A stretch of DNA of 64,000 bases from Marinobacter sp. F4206 (lineage in GTDB: Bacteria > Pseudomonadota > Gammaproteobacteria > Pseudomonadales > Oleiphilaceae), in NCBI RefSeq assembly GCF_019392195.1, contig NZ_JAHXKI010000002.1, positions 1,488,001 through 1,552,000 on the forward strand, written 5' to 3'. Below the pieces are notes generated by a model. That model ran no database searches, was not told where the DNA came from, and was given only the letters and a program-made list of their open reading frames with translations. A program made the position numbers and the translations under genes. Position 1 is the stretch's first letter. Each line of letters opens with the position of its first letter. Shown one piece after another: positions 56,308-64,000 of this stretch.

Positions 56308-56979
56308 CTAGAGGTTCGCAAGGGCCTCTGGCAATTCAGACAGGGAGCCGATCACCGCCGAAGGCTCAATCCCCCAGTCCTCCAGCACCTTCTGCGAGTC
56401 CCGCCGAACCCAGACCGCCAGCAACCCCGCAGCCCGGGCCCCGATCACATCCCAGGCATTACTGGACACCAGGCACAACGGTTCGTCCCAGGCGCCAGTC
56501 GCCCGACGGGCGTAGGCATAGACGGCAGGATCGGGTTTGAACGTCTTCAGGTCATCCACCGACACCAGCCCCTCGAACTGGTCAAGCAGGCCGTTGTGCC
56601 CCAGCACTTTCTCCAACGCCGGATACGTGCCATTGGAGAAGGCAAACAGAGGATAATTGCCCTTCAGCGCCTTCAGGGCGGGCAGGGAATCGTCAAAGGC
56701 GGGCAGCGACAAATAGGCCGTCAGCAACTCGTTCTCACGCTGGTCTGACAACGGCAACTTGTGGGTTGCCATGGCAAACCGAAGCGCCTGCCGGGTGCAC
56801 ACACCAAAATCCTCGTAGACCTTCATCAAGCCCTTTCGGAACGAGAACTCCAGCTGTTTCTCCCGCCATAGGGCCGCCACCGCCCCGGCTTGGTCACCGG
56901 CATCCTGCCTGAGTAATTCCGACATCCCCATGGGATCCACCAGGGTGCCGTACACATCGAACGCCAGTCGCATGGTCAT
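56308..56979 (-). CDS. Haloacid dehalogenase type II (HAD superfamily)
   Basis: 223 residues. HAD motifs: LAFDVYGTLVDPMG (nucleophile Asp), FAFSNGTYPALEKVL, FKPDPAVYAYA and LVSSNAWDVIGARAAGLLAVWV, an arrangement typical of L-2-haloacid dehalogenases. AGGAG lies about 10 nt before ATG 56979. It could act on 2-halo acids or on phosphorylated metabolites; the substrate is not certain. Confidence 0.88.
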   Translation of the reverse strand: MTMRLAFDVYGTLVDPMGMSELLRQDAGDQAGAVAALWREKQLEFSFRKGLMKVYEDFGVCTRQALRFAMATHKLPLSDQRENELLTAYLSLPAFDDSLPALKALKGNYPLFAFSNGTYPALEKVLGHNGLLDQFEGLVSVDDLKTFKPDPAVYAYARRATGAWDEPLCLVSSNAWDVIGARAAGLLAVWVRRDSQKVLEDWGIEPSAVIGSLSELPEALANL

Positions 56980-57087
56980 CGTGTTCGTTCTCCTGTTTGC
57001 CTGGACAATGGCTCAACCCTATCAAATCTTTCGGTTACCTGCCCCGCACCGTTCCGGAGCGCCCGGCTCTGAGGTAGACTGCCATTC

Positions 57088-57999
57088 ATGAACCCCATCG
57101 ATACATTCAATCTGGACATCCGAGCCCTCGGAACCTTCATCGCCGTGCTCGACGAGGGCAGCGTGTCCCGCGCGGCGGTCAAACTGGGGGTCAGTCAGTC
57201 CGCGGTCAGCCACACCCTGGACCGATTACGGCAGGCCCTGGGCGACCCCCTGTTCGTGAAATCCGGACGCGGCATCACCCCCACCCGCTATGCCCTGCAG
57301 GCCGGACCGCACATTCGGCAGATCCTGGATGACCTGCATTCGCTGGCGTCCGGCCCGCCCTTTTCGCCGGAAACCGCCGAGTTCACCTTCACCATCGCCG
57401 CCAACGACTATCAGCGGGATCTTCTGCTGCCGCCCCTGGCCAAGGCGCTGCGCCGGGAATCCCCGGGTATTCGGCTGCAGGTGATTCCGTCCGGCATCCC
57501 CAATGCCGACATGCTGCGCAAGGACGTCTGCGACCTGATCCTGTCGCCCCATGCCCCGGAGGCGACCGACATCATGCAGCGGGGCCTGATGGCCGATCGC
57601 ATGGTGGTGTTCTACGACCCGACCCAACGCGAGGCTCCGAAGGACCTGGCGGACTACCTCAAGGCCGACCACATCGCCCTGCTGTTCGCCACCGGCGAAA
57701 AACCCAGCCTGGAAATCTCCCTGTCGGCCCGCGGCCTGACCCGGCGGAACCTGGTAACCGTCTCCAACTTCTCCGGCCTGCCCGAATTCCTGCGTGGCAC
57801 CGATATGCTGGCCACCGCGCCCGAACTGATGAGCAAGCACTTACTCCGGGAATTCGCCTGGACACCCCTGCCGTTCGACTTCAAACCCTTCACCCTACTG
57901 ATGCTATGGCACCGCCGGAATCAGAATGACCCCGCCCACCGCTGGCTGCGGAATCACGTGAACGCCGTGGCGGCGACCATGAACGGTCTTAACCCATAA
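57088..57999 (+). CDS. LysR family transcriptional regulator
   Basis: 303 residues. The N-terminal HTH is LGTFIAVLDEGSVSRAAVKLGVSQSAVSHTLDRLRQALGDPLFVKSGRGITPT, followed by the two-lobed LysR effector domain. It is divergent from the HAD gene (108 bp between starts) and may control it. Confidence 0.92.
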   Translation: MNPIDTFNLDIRALGTFIAVLDEGSVSRAAVKLGVSQSAVSHTLDRLRQALGDPLFVKSGRGITPTRYALQAGPHIRQILDDLHSLASGPPFSPETAEFTFTIAANDYQRDLLLPPLAKALRRESPGIRLQVIPSGIPNADMLRKDVCDLILSPHAPEATDIMQRGLMADRMVVFYDPTQREAPKDLADYLKADHIALLFATGEKPSLEISLSARGLTRRNLVTVSNFSGLPEFLRGTDMLATAPELMSKHLLREFAWTPLPFDFKPFTLLMLWHRRNQNDPAHRWLRNHVNAVAATMNGLNP

Positions 58000-58093
58000 T
58001 CAATCGATATTGTTCATATATTGTATGAACCTTGCGGCCGTTATTTTCTGAGGTCAGACCCTCTAGACTCCTTTCCATAGTTTGAACGCCTGC

Positions 58094-58195
58094 TGGGATA
58101 AATGCCTTCCAAAACTGTGCGGAGCCAAGGATGGCGGAGCTCAAGCGCCACAGGGATGTGCCGCCAGGAGCGGGTTTTGGAAGGCATTTATCCCA
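58094..58195 (+). repeat. Palindromic intergenic repeat, copy 1
   Basis: 102 bp bounded by perfect 22-bp inverted arms (TGGGATAAATGCCTTCCAAAAC and its complement). The core, TGTGCGGAGCCAAGGATGGC onward, matches copy 2 at 62044-62139 in opposite orientation except for two substitutions and a small indel. It occupies the gap between the LysR and Bcr/CflA genes. The rest of that 225-bp gap shows an AT-rich stretch only. Confidence 0.85.
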
Positions 58196-58224
58196 ACGGG
58201 CCTCCTCCACTCTCAGGAAATAAG

Positions 58225-59445
58225 ATGCTCACGCTAACCAGCGCCTGGACAACCATTCTGCTCGCCGCCGCCGTGGCGCTCGGGCCGCTCGCCACCGACA
58301 TGTATCTGCCGGCGCTGCCGCAGATCGGCAGTGATTTTGGTACCGGCACCGATCAGGTCCAGCTGACACTCAGCCTCTATATGGTGGGCTTTGCCCTTGC
58401 CCAGCTCATCTGTGGCCCCCTGGCCGACCGCTTTGGCCGCAAGCCGATCATGATCGGCGGCTTCGTGCTGTTCGCAATCGCCAGCATTGGCTGTGCTCTT
58501 GCCACGAGCATCGAAACCCTGATGCTGTGCCGCTTCCTGCAGGCCCTGGGCGGTTCGGCCGGCCCGGTTCTGGGCCGCGCCGCAATCCGGGACATTTACA
58601 CCCCCCGTGAAGCCGCCAAAATCCTCGCGATCCTCGCCAGCATCATGGCGTTGGCACCGGCCATCGCTCCAACCATCGGCGGCGTCCTGGTTGCCAGCCT
58701 GGGCTGGTCCTCCATTTTCCTGGTTCTCGGTGGCTACGCTCTGGTCATGGCCCTCGTGGTCGCCTTCGGGATTCCCGAGCCGATGCGTCCGGACTATCGC
58801 CAACCGCTCAGATTGTGCAGCCTGCTGCGTAACTATCGCCGCATTGGCACCGACATCAGCTTTCTCGGGTACACCCTGACCAACGCGCTGATTTTCTCGG
58901 GCCTGTTCGCGTTTCTGTCGGGTTCGTCGTTCGTGCTGATCGACTTCCTGGGCGTGGCACCCGAACACTTTGGGCTGTTCTTCGCCTGCATGGTGGCCGG
59001 CTACATCACCGGCAACCTGTCAGCGATTCGCCTGGGCAGCAGACTGCTTCCGGATCAGATCCTGGTACGGGGGCTGGTAATCGCCGTGGCCGGCGGCGGC
59101 CTGATGGCAGGGCTGGCACTGGGCGGGATATACAACGTCTGGGCGGTCATCCTGCCGCAAACCCTGTTCATGGTTGGCACCGGCATGGTGTTGCCCCAGA
59201 CCATGGCCGGGGCCATGGCCAACTTCCCGCGCATGGCGGGCTCGGCATCGGCCCTGTTCGGCTTCGCCCAGATGGCCGTTGCCGCCGGCGCCGGCATGCT
59301 GGTGGGGCACCTGCACGACGGTACCTCACTGGTGATGGCCGTGGTTATTGCCGTCTGCGCCTGTGCCGCCCTCGCCAGCTACCTGCTGCTGGTCCAGCGC
59401 CATCCGGCGCCGGGCTTCGAACCCCAGAGTGCCTCCGCGCAATAA
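58225..59445 (+). CDS. Bcr/CflA family multidrug MFS exporter
   Basis: 406 residues from ATG 58225 (AGGA about 7 nt upstream). 12 TM helices. Bcr/CflA features: GPLATDMYLPALPQIGSDFG after TM1, QLICGPLADRFGRKPIMIGG (MFS motif A), and RFLQALGGSAGPVLGRAAIRDIY. Drug:proton antiport. A longer upstream frame runs through the repeat and is not used. Confidence 0.92.
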   Translation: MLTLTSAWTTILLAAAVALGPLATDMYLPALPQIGSDFGTGTDQVQLTLSLYMVGFALAQLICGPLADRFGRKPIMIGGFVLFAIASIGCALATSIETLMLCRFLQALGGSAGPVLGRAAIRDIYTPREAAKILAILASIMALAPAIAPTIGGVLVASLGWSSIFLVLGGYALVMALVVAFGIPEPMRPDYRQPLRLCSLLRNYRRIGTDISFLGYTLTNALIFSGLFAFLSGSSFVLIDFLGVAPEHFGLFFACMVAGYITGNLSAIRLGSRLLPDQILVRGLVIAVAGGGLMAGLALGGIYNVWAVILPQTLFMVGTGMVLPQTMAGAMANFPRMAGSASALFGFAQMAVAAGAGMLVGHLHDGTSLVMAVVIAVCACAALASYLLLVQRHPAPGFEPQSASAQ

Positions 59446-59463
59446 ACGCCGGCCAGAGAACCG

Positions 59464-59533
59464 ATCGGGTGCAAGATAGTCCAAACTGGACTACAAAGAG
59501 TAAATTGAATAACTCTGATTCCACGCACCCGAT
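59464..59533 (+). promoter_or_regulatory. Nested inverted repeats before tpx
   Basis: Outer arms ATCGGGTGC (59464-59472) and GCACCCGAT (59525-59533), 9 bp perfect. They enclose TAGTCC-AAACT-GGACTA (59477-59493) and AGAGT...ACTCT (59497-59516). As RNA this would fold as a three-way junction ending 4 nt before the AAGGAAAG ribosome site of tpx. As DNA the inner palindrome could be an operator over a promoter -35. Confidence 0.5.
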
Positions 59534-59548
59534 AACTAAGGAAAGATC

Positions 59549-60046
59549 ATGAGTAACGTAAATCTCGACGGCAACCCCATCGAACTGAGCGGCAGCTTCC
59601 CGAAACCGGGGGATAACGCGCCGCCCTTCACCCTCACCAACAGTGGTCTGGAAGAGGTCAAGCTTGACCAATGGGCGGGCAAGCGCAAGATTCTCAACAT
59701 CATTCCGAGCATCGACACCGGTGTGTGCGCCGCCTCCACCCGCAAGTTCAATGAAAAGGCCGGCAGCCTCGAAAACACGGTCGTACTGGTGGTCTCTGCC
59801 GACCTGCCCTTCGCCGCCGCACGCTTCTGTGGCGCCGAAGGCCTGAAGAACGTGATCACCCTGTCGACCTTCCGCAACTACAGTTTCCAGCAGGACTACG
59901 GCGTCGCCATCCAGGACGGTCCGTTGGCAGGCCTGTGTGCCCGCGCGGTGGTTGTTCTGGATGAGGATGACAAGGTCATGTACAGCCAACTGGTCGATGA
60001 GATCAAGGATGAGCCGGATTACGAGGCCGCACTGAAGGCGCTTTGA
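59549..60046 (+). CDS. tpx: Thiol peroxidase Tpx
   Basis: 165 residues, atypical 2-Cys peroxiredoxin. [21 protein letters not shown] holds the peroxidatic Cys with the conserved Thr, and [15 protein letters not shown] the resolving Cys. N-terminal [15 protein letters not shown] is typical. It reduces lipid and hydrogen peroxides using thioredoxin, in the periplasm or cytosol depending on species; no signal peptide is seen here. Confidence 0.95.
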   Translation: MSNVNLDGNPIELSGSFPKPGDNAPPFTLTNSGLEEVKLDQWAGKRKILNIIPSIDTGVCAASTRKFNEKAGSLENTVVLVVSADLPFAAARFCGAEGLKNVITLSTFRNYSFQQDYGVAIQDGPLAGLCARAVVVLDEDDKVMYSQLVDEIKDEPDYEAALKAL

Positions 60047-60065
60047 TCCCATCGAATAACCCGGG

Positions 60066-60091
60066 GCAGGAGACCGACACAGGTCTCCTGC
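60066..60091 (+). terminator. Hairpin after tpx
   Basis: GCAGGAGACC-GACACA-GGTCTCCTGC, a perfect 10-bp stem starting 20 nt after the tpx stop. No clear U-run follows. Confidence 0.55.
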
Positions 60092-60158
60092 GTGCACCTT
60101 GATACAGACCTGTTAGAATCCCTTCCCCTATTTCAAACCAAGGCCGCACCCTCATCCC

Positions 60159-61496
60159 GTGAGCACTCCACCCGAGAACGCCAGCCTATCCCGCCAGCTC
60201 TATACCATGACCTGGCCCATGCTGTTTGGCGTGCTCTCGCTGATGACTTTCCAGTTGGCCGACAGCGCCTTCATCGGCCAACTGGGCCGGGATCCCCTGG
60301 CCGCGCTCGGTTTCACCCTGCCCATGCAACAACTCATCATCGGGCTTCAGGTAGGCCTGGGCATTGCTACCACCGCGATCATCTCCCGCACCCTGGGCCA
60401 GGGCGACGAACTCCGCGCCTTCCGCCTGGGCGGACTGGTCATTACCGTGGGCGGCAGTCTGGTTTTTTTGCTCTGCCTTGGCCTGTGGTTGCTGCAGAGC
60501 CGGATCATGACCGCCTTAGGTGCCGAAGACTCGCTGCTGCCCATGATCCGGAGCTACTGGCTGCCCTGGCTGATTGCGGCCTGGACCGGCGCCACCCTTT
60601 ACTTCGGCTACAGTGTCTGCCGCTCCCACGGCGACACCAAACTGCCGGGCTACATGATGGTCGCCACCAGCCTGCTCAACATTGCCCTGGATCCGTTGTA
60701 CATCTTTGTCTTCGACTGGGGCCTGCCAGGCGCCGCCTGGGCGACGGTCACGTCCTTTACCCTGGGCTGCCTGGTGATCTACCCCAAGCTACTGAAACGC
60801 CACTGGGCCCGGTTCGATCTGGGCCAGCTTGCCCTCGGCCCTGCACTGAAACAGCTCAATGGCATCATGGCGCCCGCCATGGTCAGCCAGCTGATGCCGC
60901 CGGCTTCGGCCATGCTGGCGACCGCCATGGTCGCCGGTTTCGGGTCGGCCGCGGTGGCCGCCTGGGGCCTCGGGACGCGTCTGGAATTCTTCTCGATCGT
61001 CGTGGTGCTGGCGCTGACCATGTCGATGCCACCGATGGTCGGCCGGCTGCTCGGCGCCGGAGACATCGAGCAGATCCGGAAGCTGGTGCGCATCGCAGTC
61101 CGGTTCGTGGTCGGCTGGCAGCTGGCGATCGGTCTGACCTGGCTGGCCGCCTCGGGGCTGGTATCGGAATTGTTTACCCGTGATGCCGAGGTTCAGGACA
61201 TCCTGGCCGGCTATCTGCTGCGGGTGCCACTCAGTTACAGCGGTCTGGGGGTGTGCATGCTGATGGTCTCAGTGTGCAACGCCCTGGGCCTGGCCATGCG
61301 GGCGTTGCTGGTATCCACCCTGCGGCTGTTCCTCTGCTTTCTGCCGCTGCTCTGGCTCGGCAGCCAGATCAATGGCATCTATGGTCTGATGAGCGGCGCC
61401 CTGGTGGGTAACCTGTTCGCCGGCGCCATGGCCTACAGCTTCTATCGCGCCGGTATGAACAAACTGCGTGCCGCGCCGGCGTCAACCGAAGCGTGA
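60159..61496 (+). CDS. MATE family efflux transporter
   Basis: 445 residues with GTG start at 60159; no good ribosome site, and ATG at 60207 is an alternative but would cut into TM1. 12 TM helices in two MATE repeats: TWPMLFGVLSLMTFQLADSAFIGQLG and MATSLLNIALDPLYIFVFDWGLPGAAWATV are diagnostic. Exports cationic compounds with Na+ or H+. The C-terminus overlaps the convergent thioesterase by 15 nt. Confidence 0.9.
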   Translation: MSTPPENASLSRQLYTMTWPMLFGVLSLMTFQLADSAFIGQLGRDPLAALGFTLPMQQLIIGLQVGLGIATTAIISRTLGQGDELRAFRLGGLVITVGGSLVFLLCLGLWLLQSRIMTALGAEDSLLPMIRSYWLPWLIAAWTGATLYFGYSVCRSHGDTKLPGYMMVATSLLNIALDPLYIFVFDWGLPGAAWATVTSFTLGCLVIYPKLLKRHWARFDLGQLALGPALKQLNGIMAPAMVSQLMPPASAMLATAMVAGFGSAAVAAWGLGTRLEFFSIVVVLALTMSMPPMVGRLLGAGDIEQIRKLVRIAVRFVVGWQLAIGLTWLAASGLVSELFTRDAEVQDILAGYLLRVPLSYSGLGVCMLMVSVCNALGLAMRALLVSTLRLFLCFLPLLWLGSQINGIYGLMSGALVGNLFAGAMAYSFYRAGMNKLRAAPASTEA

Positions 61497-61907
61497 GCGG
61501 AAGCTCTCCGGCATGGGCGCCACTTCCTTGCGTTGGTAGTTGAAAAACACAAACCCGTACTTGGCCAGCGCCACCGGCTGGCCGCTCTCGGCCTTGGTGA
61601 CCCGGAACACGAAGTCTCCGCCGTACTTGTTGAAATCCATGAGTCCGACTTCAAAGCGGAGCATTTCCGGAAAGAAGGATTCCGACTGATACATGGTGGC
61701 CAGATCGGTCACGATGATGCCCACGCCGTCGTGACCGGCTTCCTGAATGCCGTAGTTCACGAGGAACTGGGCCCGCGCCTCCGACAACATGGAAATCAGC
61801 GCGTCATTGCCCAGGTGGTTGGCTCCGTTGATGTCGGTGATGCGCACCGGCATGTTGGTTTCGAAATAGAAGACGTCATCCGGAAAAGCGAGTTTGATGC
61901 GGGCCAC
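61482..61907 (-). CDS. Acyl-CoA thioesterase, hotdog fold
   Basis: 141 residues, GTG start at 61907. The 4HBT-like sequence MPVRITDINGANHLGNDALISMLSEARAQFL places Asp and Asn-His in the usual catalytic positions, followed by MYQSESFFPEMLRFEVGLMDFNKYGGDFVFRV. It would hydrolyse an acyl-CoA thioester; chain preference unknown. Confidence 0.82.
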   Translation of the reverse strand: MARIKLAFPDDVFYFETNMPVRITDINGANHLGNDALISMLSEARAQFLVNYGIQEAGHDGVGIIVTDLATMYQSESFFPEMLRFEVGLMDFNKYGGDFVFRVTKAESGQPVALAKYGFVFFNYQRKEVAPMPESFRSRFG

Positions 61908-62043
61908 GTTGGGTACCTGTCTGGCTGGGGATTCGTTTGGCAGGGCGCATAATACGCCTTTGGCGTGGTCTGTTCATCTTGCGGTGAATTCAGTTATCTT
62001 GCTTCTTAAATAACTCAGCGCCCGTACCTTGAGGGAGTGGCGA

Positions 62044-62139
62044 CTGGGATGGCTATTCCAAAACCCGCTCAAGCACATCCCTGTGACGCTTGAGCTCCGC
62101 CATCCCTGGCTCCGCACAGTTTTGGAATAGCCATCCCAG
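62044..62139 (-). repeat. Palindromic intergenic repeat, copy 2
   Basis: 96 bp bounded by perfect 21-bp inverted arms (CTGGGATGGCTATTCCAAAAC and its complement). The core, read on the minus strand, matches copy 1 at 58094. Internal arms GCTCAAGC/GCTTGAGC can form a further stem. It lies in the gap 61908-62191, which otherwise holds only the promoter regions of the flanking divergent genes. Confidence 0.85.
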
Positions 62140-62191
62140 CCCCCACGCCAAACTCCCCGGCGCTCTACAACAAGCTTACTAAGGGAAAACT

Positions 62192-63829
62192 ATGGATATT
62201 CGCCCTGCGGCCACTCTGGTTCTGACTCGGGATACGGAAAACGGGGTTGAAGTACTTTTGCTTCAACGCACCTGGGATGCGGTCTTTCTTCCGGGCTATT
62301 TCGTGTTTCCGGGGGGAGCGGTGGATCAGCAGGAATCCATGGCCCGGGCGCACGCGATGGGGCCTGCGGATACCGAAATCAGCCAGATCATGAGTCTGGA
62401 CGAAGGGGGCGCGGACTACATGCTCGCGGCTGTCCGGGAATGTTTCGAGGAAGCCGGCATCCTGGTCGCCATTGATGACAACGGCCAGCCCATCGGCGGG
62501 GAGCATGCCGTGCATGGGGACCGCGATGCGGTGTTCCGGGGCGAACTGAGTCTTGCCGACCTCTGCCAGCGGCATGGACTGGCGATTCCGCTGGATCGGC
62601 TGGCGTACCTGAGCCACTGGACCACGCCGCCGGGACCACCCCGCCGCTTTGATACCCGGTTCTTCGTGGCCGCCGCACCCGAGGGCCAGTTGGCCAGCCA
62701 CGACGGCACGGAGACCATTGATCACCTTTGGATCAGTCCCGAACAGGCCCTGGAAGATCATCGCAGTGGTCGTCGCCTGCTCGGACTGCCCACGCTCCGG
62801 ACGGTACGGGTGTTGAGCGATTTTCAGACCACCGAGGCGCTGATGCGCTACGCCCATGCCAATCCGCCCGAGACCTACCCAAGCAAGCCCTGGCCGGCGC
62901 AGAAAAAAGGTCAGTCCGTCATGCTGGAGCCGGGGGCACCCGCCTACGATGAGGCCACCCGGCTTGATCCCGAGGGTGAGGGCAGCACCCGGGCGGAAAT
63001 TGTCCCGGGCGAGCCTGTCGAGATCGCCGCCGGCGTGATTCGGCTGACCGCGCCCAATCCGGGCATGATGACGGGACCAGGCACCAACACCTACCTGCTG
63101 GGCCACGAACGCTTTACCGTGCTTGACCCCGGTCCGGACGATGCGGTGCACATCGAGCGTATTCTGGAATTGACCGGCGGTGTCATAGACCAGGTGGTTG
63201 TGACCCACACCCATCCGGACCATTCCCCGGCAACGGCCACTCTGAAAGCCAGAACCGGTTGTCGGGTGTTCGGTCTGCCAGCGCCCGAGGGCCCCTCCCA
63301 GGACCGAACGTTCGCGCCGGATGACGAGCCTGAACACGGCGACCTGATCGTTACCGAGGCCGGGCTTCTGAAGACCCTGCACACGCCCGGCCACGCCTCC
63401 AATCACATCTGTTACCTGCTGGAAGGTCCCAACCTGCTGTTCTCTGGCGACCACATCATGCAGGGGTCAACGGTGGTGATTAATCCGCCGGACGGCGACA
63501 TGAAAGCCTACCTGGATGCCCTCTACGACCTGCTCGGGGAATCCATCCGGGTGATAGCCCCGGCGCACGGTTTTCTGATGGGCTACCCGGAAGCGGTGAT
63601 TGATTTCCTGATCACCCACCGGCTGGCCCGGGAACACAAGGTGGCCAAGGCGCTGAAACAGCACGGACCGGCCACGCTGAAGGATCTGACAACCCACGCC
63701 TACGACGACGTTCCGGCCGCCATTCATGGCCTGGCGGCGCGCTCCGCGCTCGCCCATTTGCTGAAGCTGGAGACCGACGGCCGGGCCCGCCAGACTGACG
63801 AAGTCTGGCATGCGACGCGCACAACCTGA
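62192..63829 (+). CDS. Nudix hydrolase - metallo-beta-lactamase fusion protein
   Basis: 545 residues. The N-terminal Nudix domain (residues about 1-215) has RECFEEAGILV at R82-V92, the REUxEExGU part of the Nudix box; the first Gly and Glu of the box are replaced. The C-terminal MBL domain (about 260-545) has MTGPGTNTYLLG, THTHPDHSPA with HxHxDH at 339-344, HTPGHASNHICYLL, FSGDHIMQGSTVVI and APAHGF, like LACTB2/RNase-type MBL hydrolases. It may cleave a CoA or nucleotide-linked substrate; the role is not established. Confidence 0.9.
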   Translation: MDIRPAATLVLTRDTENGVEVLLLQRTWDAVFLPGYFVFPGGAVDQQESMARAHAMGPADTEISQIMSLDEGGADYMLAAVRECFEEAGILVAIDDNGQPIGGEHAVHGDRDAVFRGELSLADLCQRHGLAIPLDRLAYLSHWTTPPGPPRRFDTRFFVAAAPEGQLASHDGTETIDHLWISPEQALEDHRSGRRLLGLPTLRTVRVLSDFQTTEALMRYAHANPPETYPSKPWPAQKKGQSVMLEPGAPAYDEATRLDPEGEGSTRAEIVPGEPVEIAAGVIRLTAPNPGMMTGPGTNTYLLGHERFTVLDPGPDDAVHIERILELTGGVIDQVVVTHTHPDHSPATATLKARTGCRVFGLPAPEGPSQDRTFAPDDEPEHGDLIVTEAGLLKTLHTPGHASNHICYLLEGPNLLFSGDHIMQGSTVVINPPDGDMKAYLDALYDLLGESIRVIAPAHGFLMGYPEAVIDFLITHRLAREHKVAKALKQHGPATLKDLTTHAYDDVPAAIHGLAARSALAHLLKLETDGRARQTDEVWHATRTT

Positions 63830-63862
63830 TATCGAGGCAAAAGGCTCGCACACCGGGTCTTT

Positions 63863-64000
63863 TCACTTCTTCGCGATGATATAAACCGCATGCACGATGC
63901 CGGGAATATAACCGAGCAGCGTCAGCAGGATATTGATCCAGAATTGCTTGCCGATGCCTTCCTGTAAAAAAACGCCTAACGGCGGTAACAAAATCGCAAT
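63863..64000 (-). CDS. Pmp3/YqaE family small membrane protein (5' end outside window)
   Basis: 45 residues of the C-terminal part: ILLPPLGVFLQEGIGKQFWINILLTLLGYIPGIVHAVYIIAKK then stop. This covers most of a UPF0057/Pmp3 proteolipid with two TM helices (usually about 52 residues), a stress-associated membrane protein. The start codon lies beyond the window edge. Confidence 0.93.
   Translation of the reverse strand: MAILLPPLGVFLQEGIGKQFWINILLTLLGYIPGIVHAVYIIAKK

Noticed and set aside
58102..58224. N-terminal extension of the Bcr/CflA gene
   Set aside because: It is translated from the palindromic repeat; the MFS family start and ribosome site are at 58225.
63970..63985. GCCTAAC-like string near the window end
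   Set aside because: It lies inside the Pmp3-type coding sequence with no paired partner site, so it is not attC.

Overview
The window looks like a chromosomal segment of a marine gammaproteobacterium, most like Marinobacter. The reasons are the high-GC genes, the gshB-tonB-yqgE-ruvX-pyrR-pyrB-pyrC' string beside a complete pilGHIJK-chpABC chemosensory cluster, a degenerate PyrC', and DctQM-type TRAP transport with a TatT-like lipoprotein. The taxon is inferred from gene content, not from a marker gene. No rRNA, tRNA or CRISPR array was seen.

Layout. 1-4.6 kb: an atypical TRAP-type uptake system (fused permease, TatT-like lipoprotein, solute-binding protein) interrupted by a divergent HU gene. 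4.8-10.6 kb (minus strand): glutathione synthetase, TonB, YqgE, RuvX and the pyrimidine genes pyrR-pyrB-pyrC'. 10.9-24.5 kb (plus): the Pil-Chp twitching/surface-sensing system, including a 2.5k-residue ChpA kinase. 24.6-26.7 kb: zur-znuCB zinc uptake. 26.7-34.1 kb: a PAS sensor, a double CDGSH protein, an arsenic operon (arsR-acr3-GAPDH-arsJ), a patatin and a diguanylate cyclase. 34.1-40.9 kb: a MEST-like hydrolase, folE-folX, a CoA-binding protein, a GGDEF-EAL protein, LysE and AraC.

41.07-45.83 kb is the main accessory region. It is visibly AT-richer, and all its genes lie on the minus strand. The genes are separated by attC-like recombination sites, and several stop codons lie inside the sites. 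I read it as four integron gene cassettes without an integrase in the window (a CALIN-type array): a two-gene cassette (membrane coiled-coil protein plus a DUF4365 nuclease-like protein), an unknown three-TM protein, an unknown soluble protein, and a higBA toxin-antitoxin pair whose antitoxin carries an ImmA/IrrE-type HExxH peptidase domain. The two-gene cassette is the best candidate here for an undescribed, possibly defensive, system.

46-50.9 kb: a copper module (MerR regulator with a clear spaced-promoter operator, CopA ATPase, an easily missed 38-residue His-tailed membrane protein, a DUF411 protein) facing a secreted protein with His-Gly-Glu octapeptide repeats. 51-64 kb: PKHD hydroxylase, RNase II, acyltransferase, PhaC-like hydrolase, HAD dehalogenase, LysR, Bcr/CflA and MATE exporters, thiol peroxidase, thioesterase, a Nudix-MBL fusion and a partial Pmp3-type protein. 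Two inverted copies of an intergenic palindromic repeat lie at 58.1 and 62.1 kb. Their outer arms differ between copies but stay perfectly self-complementary.
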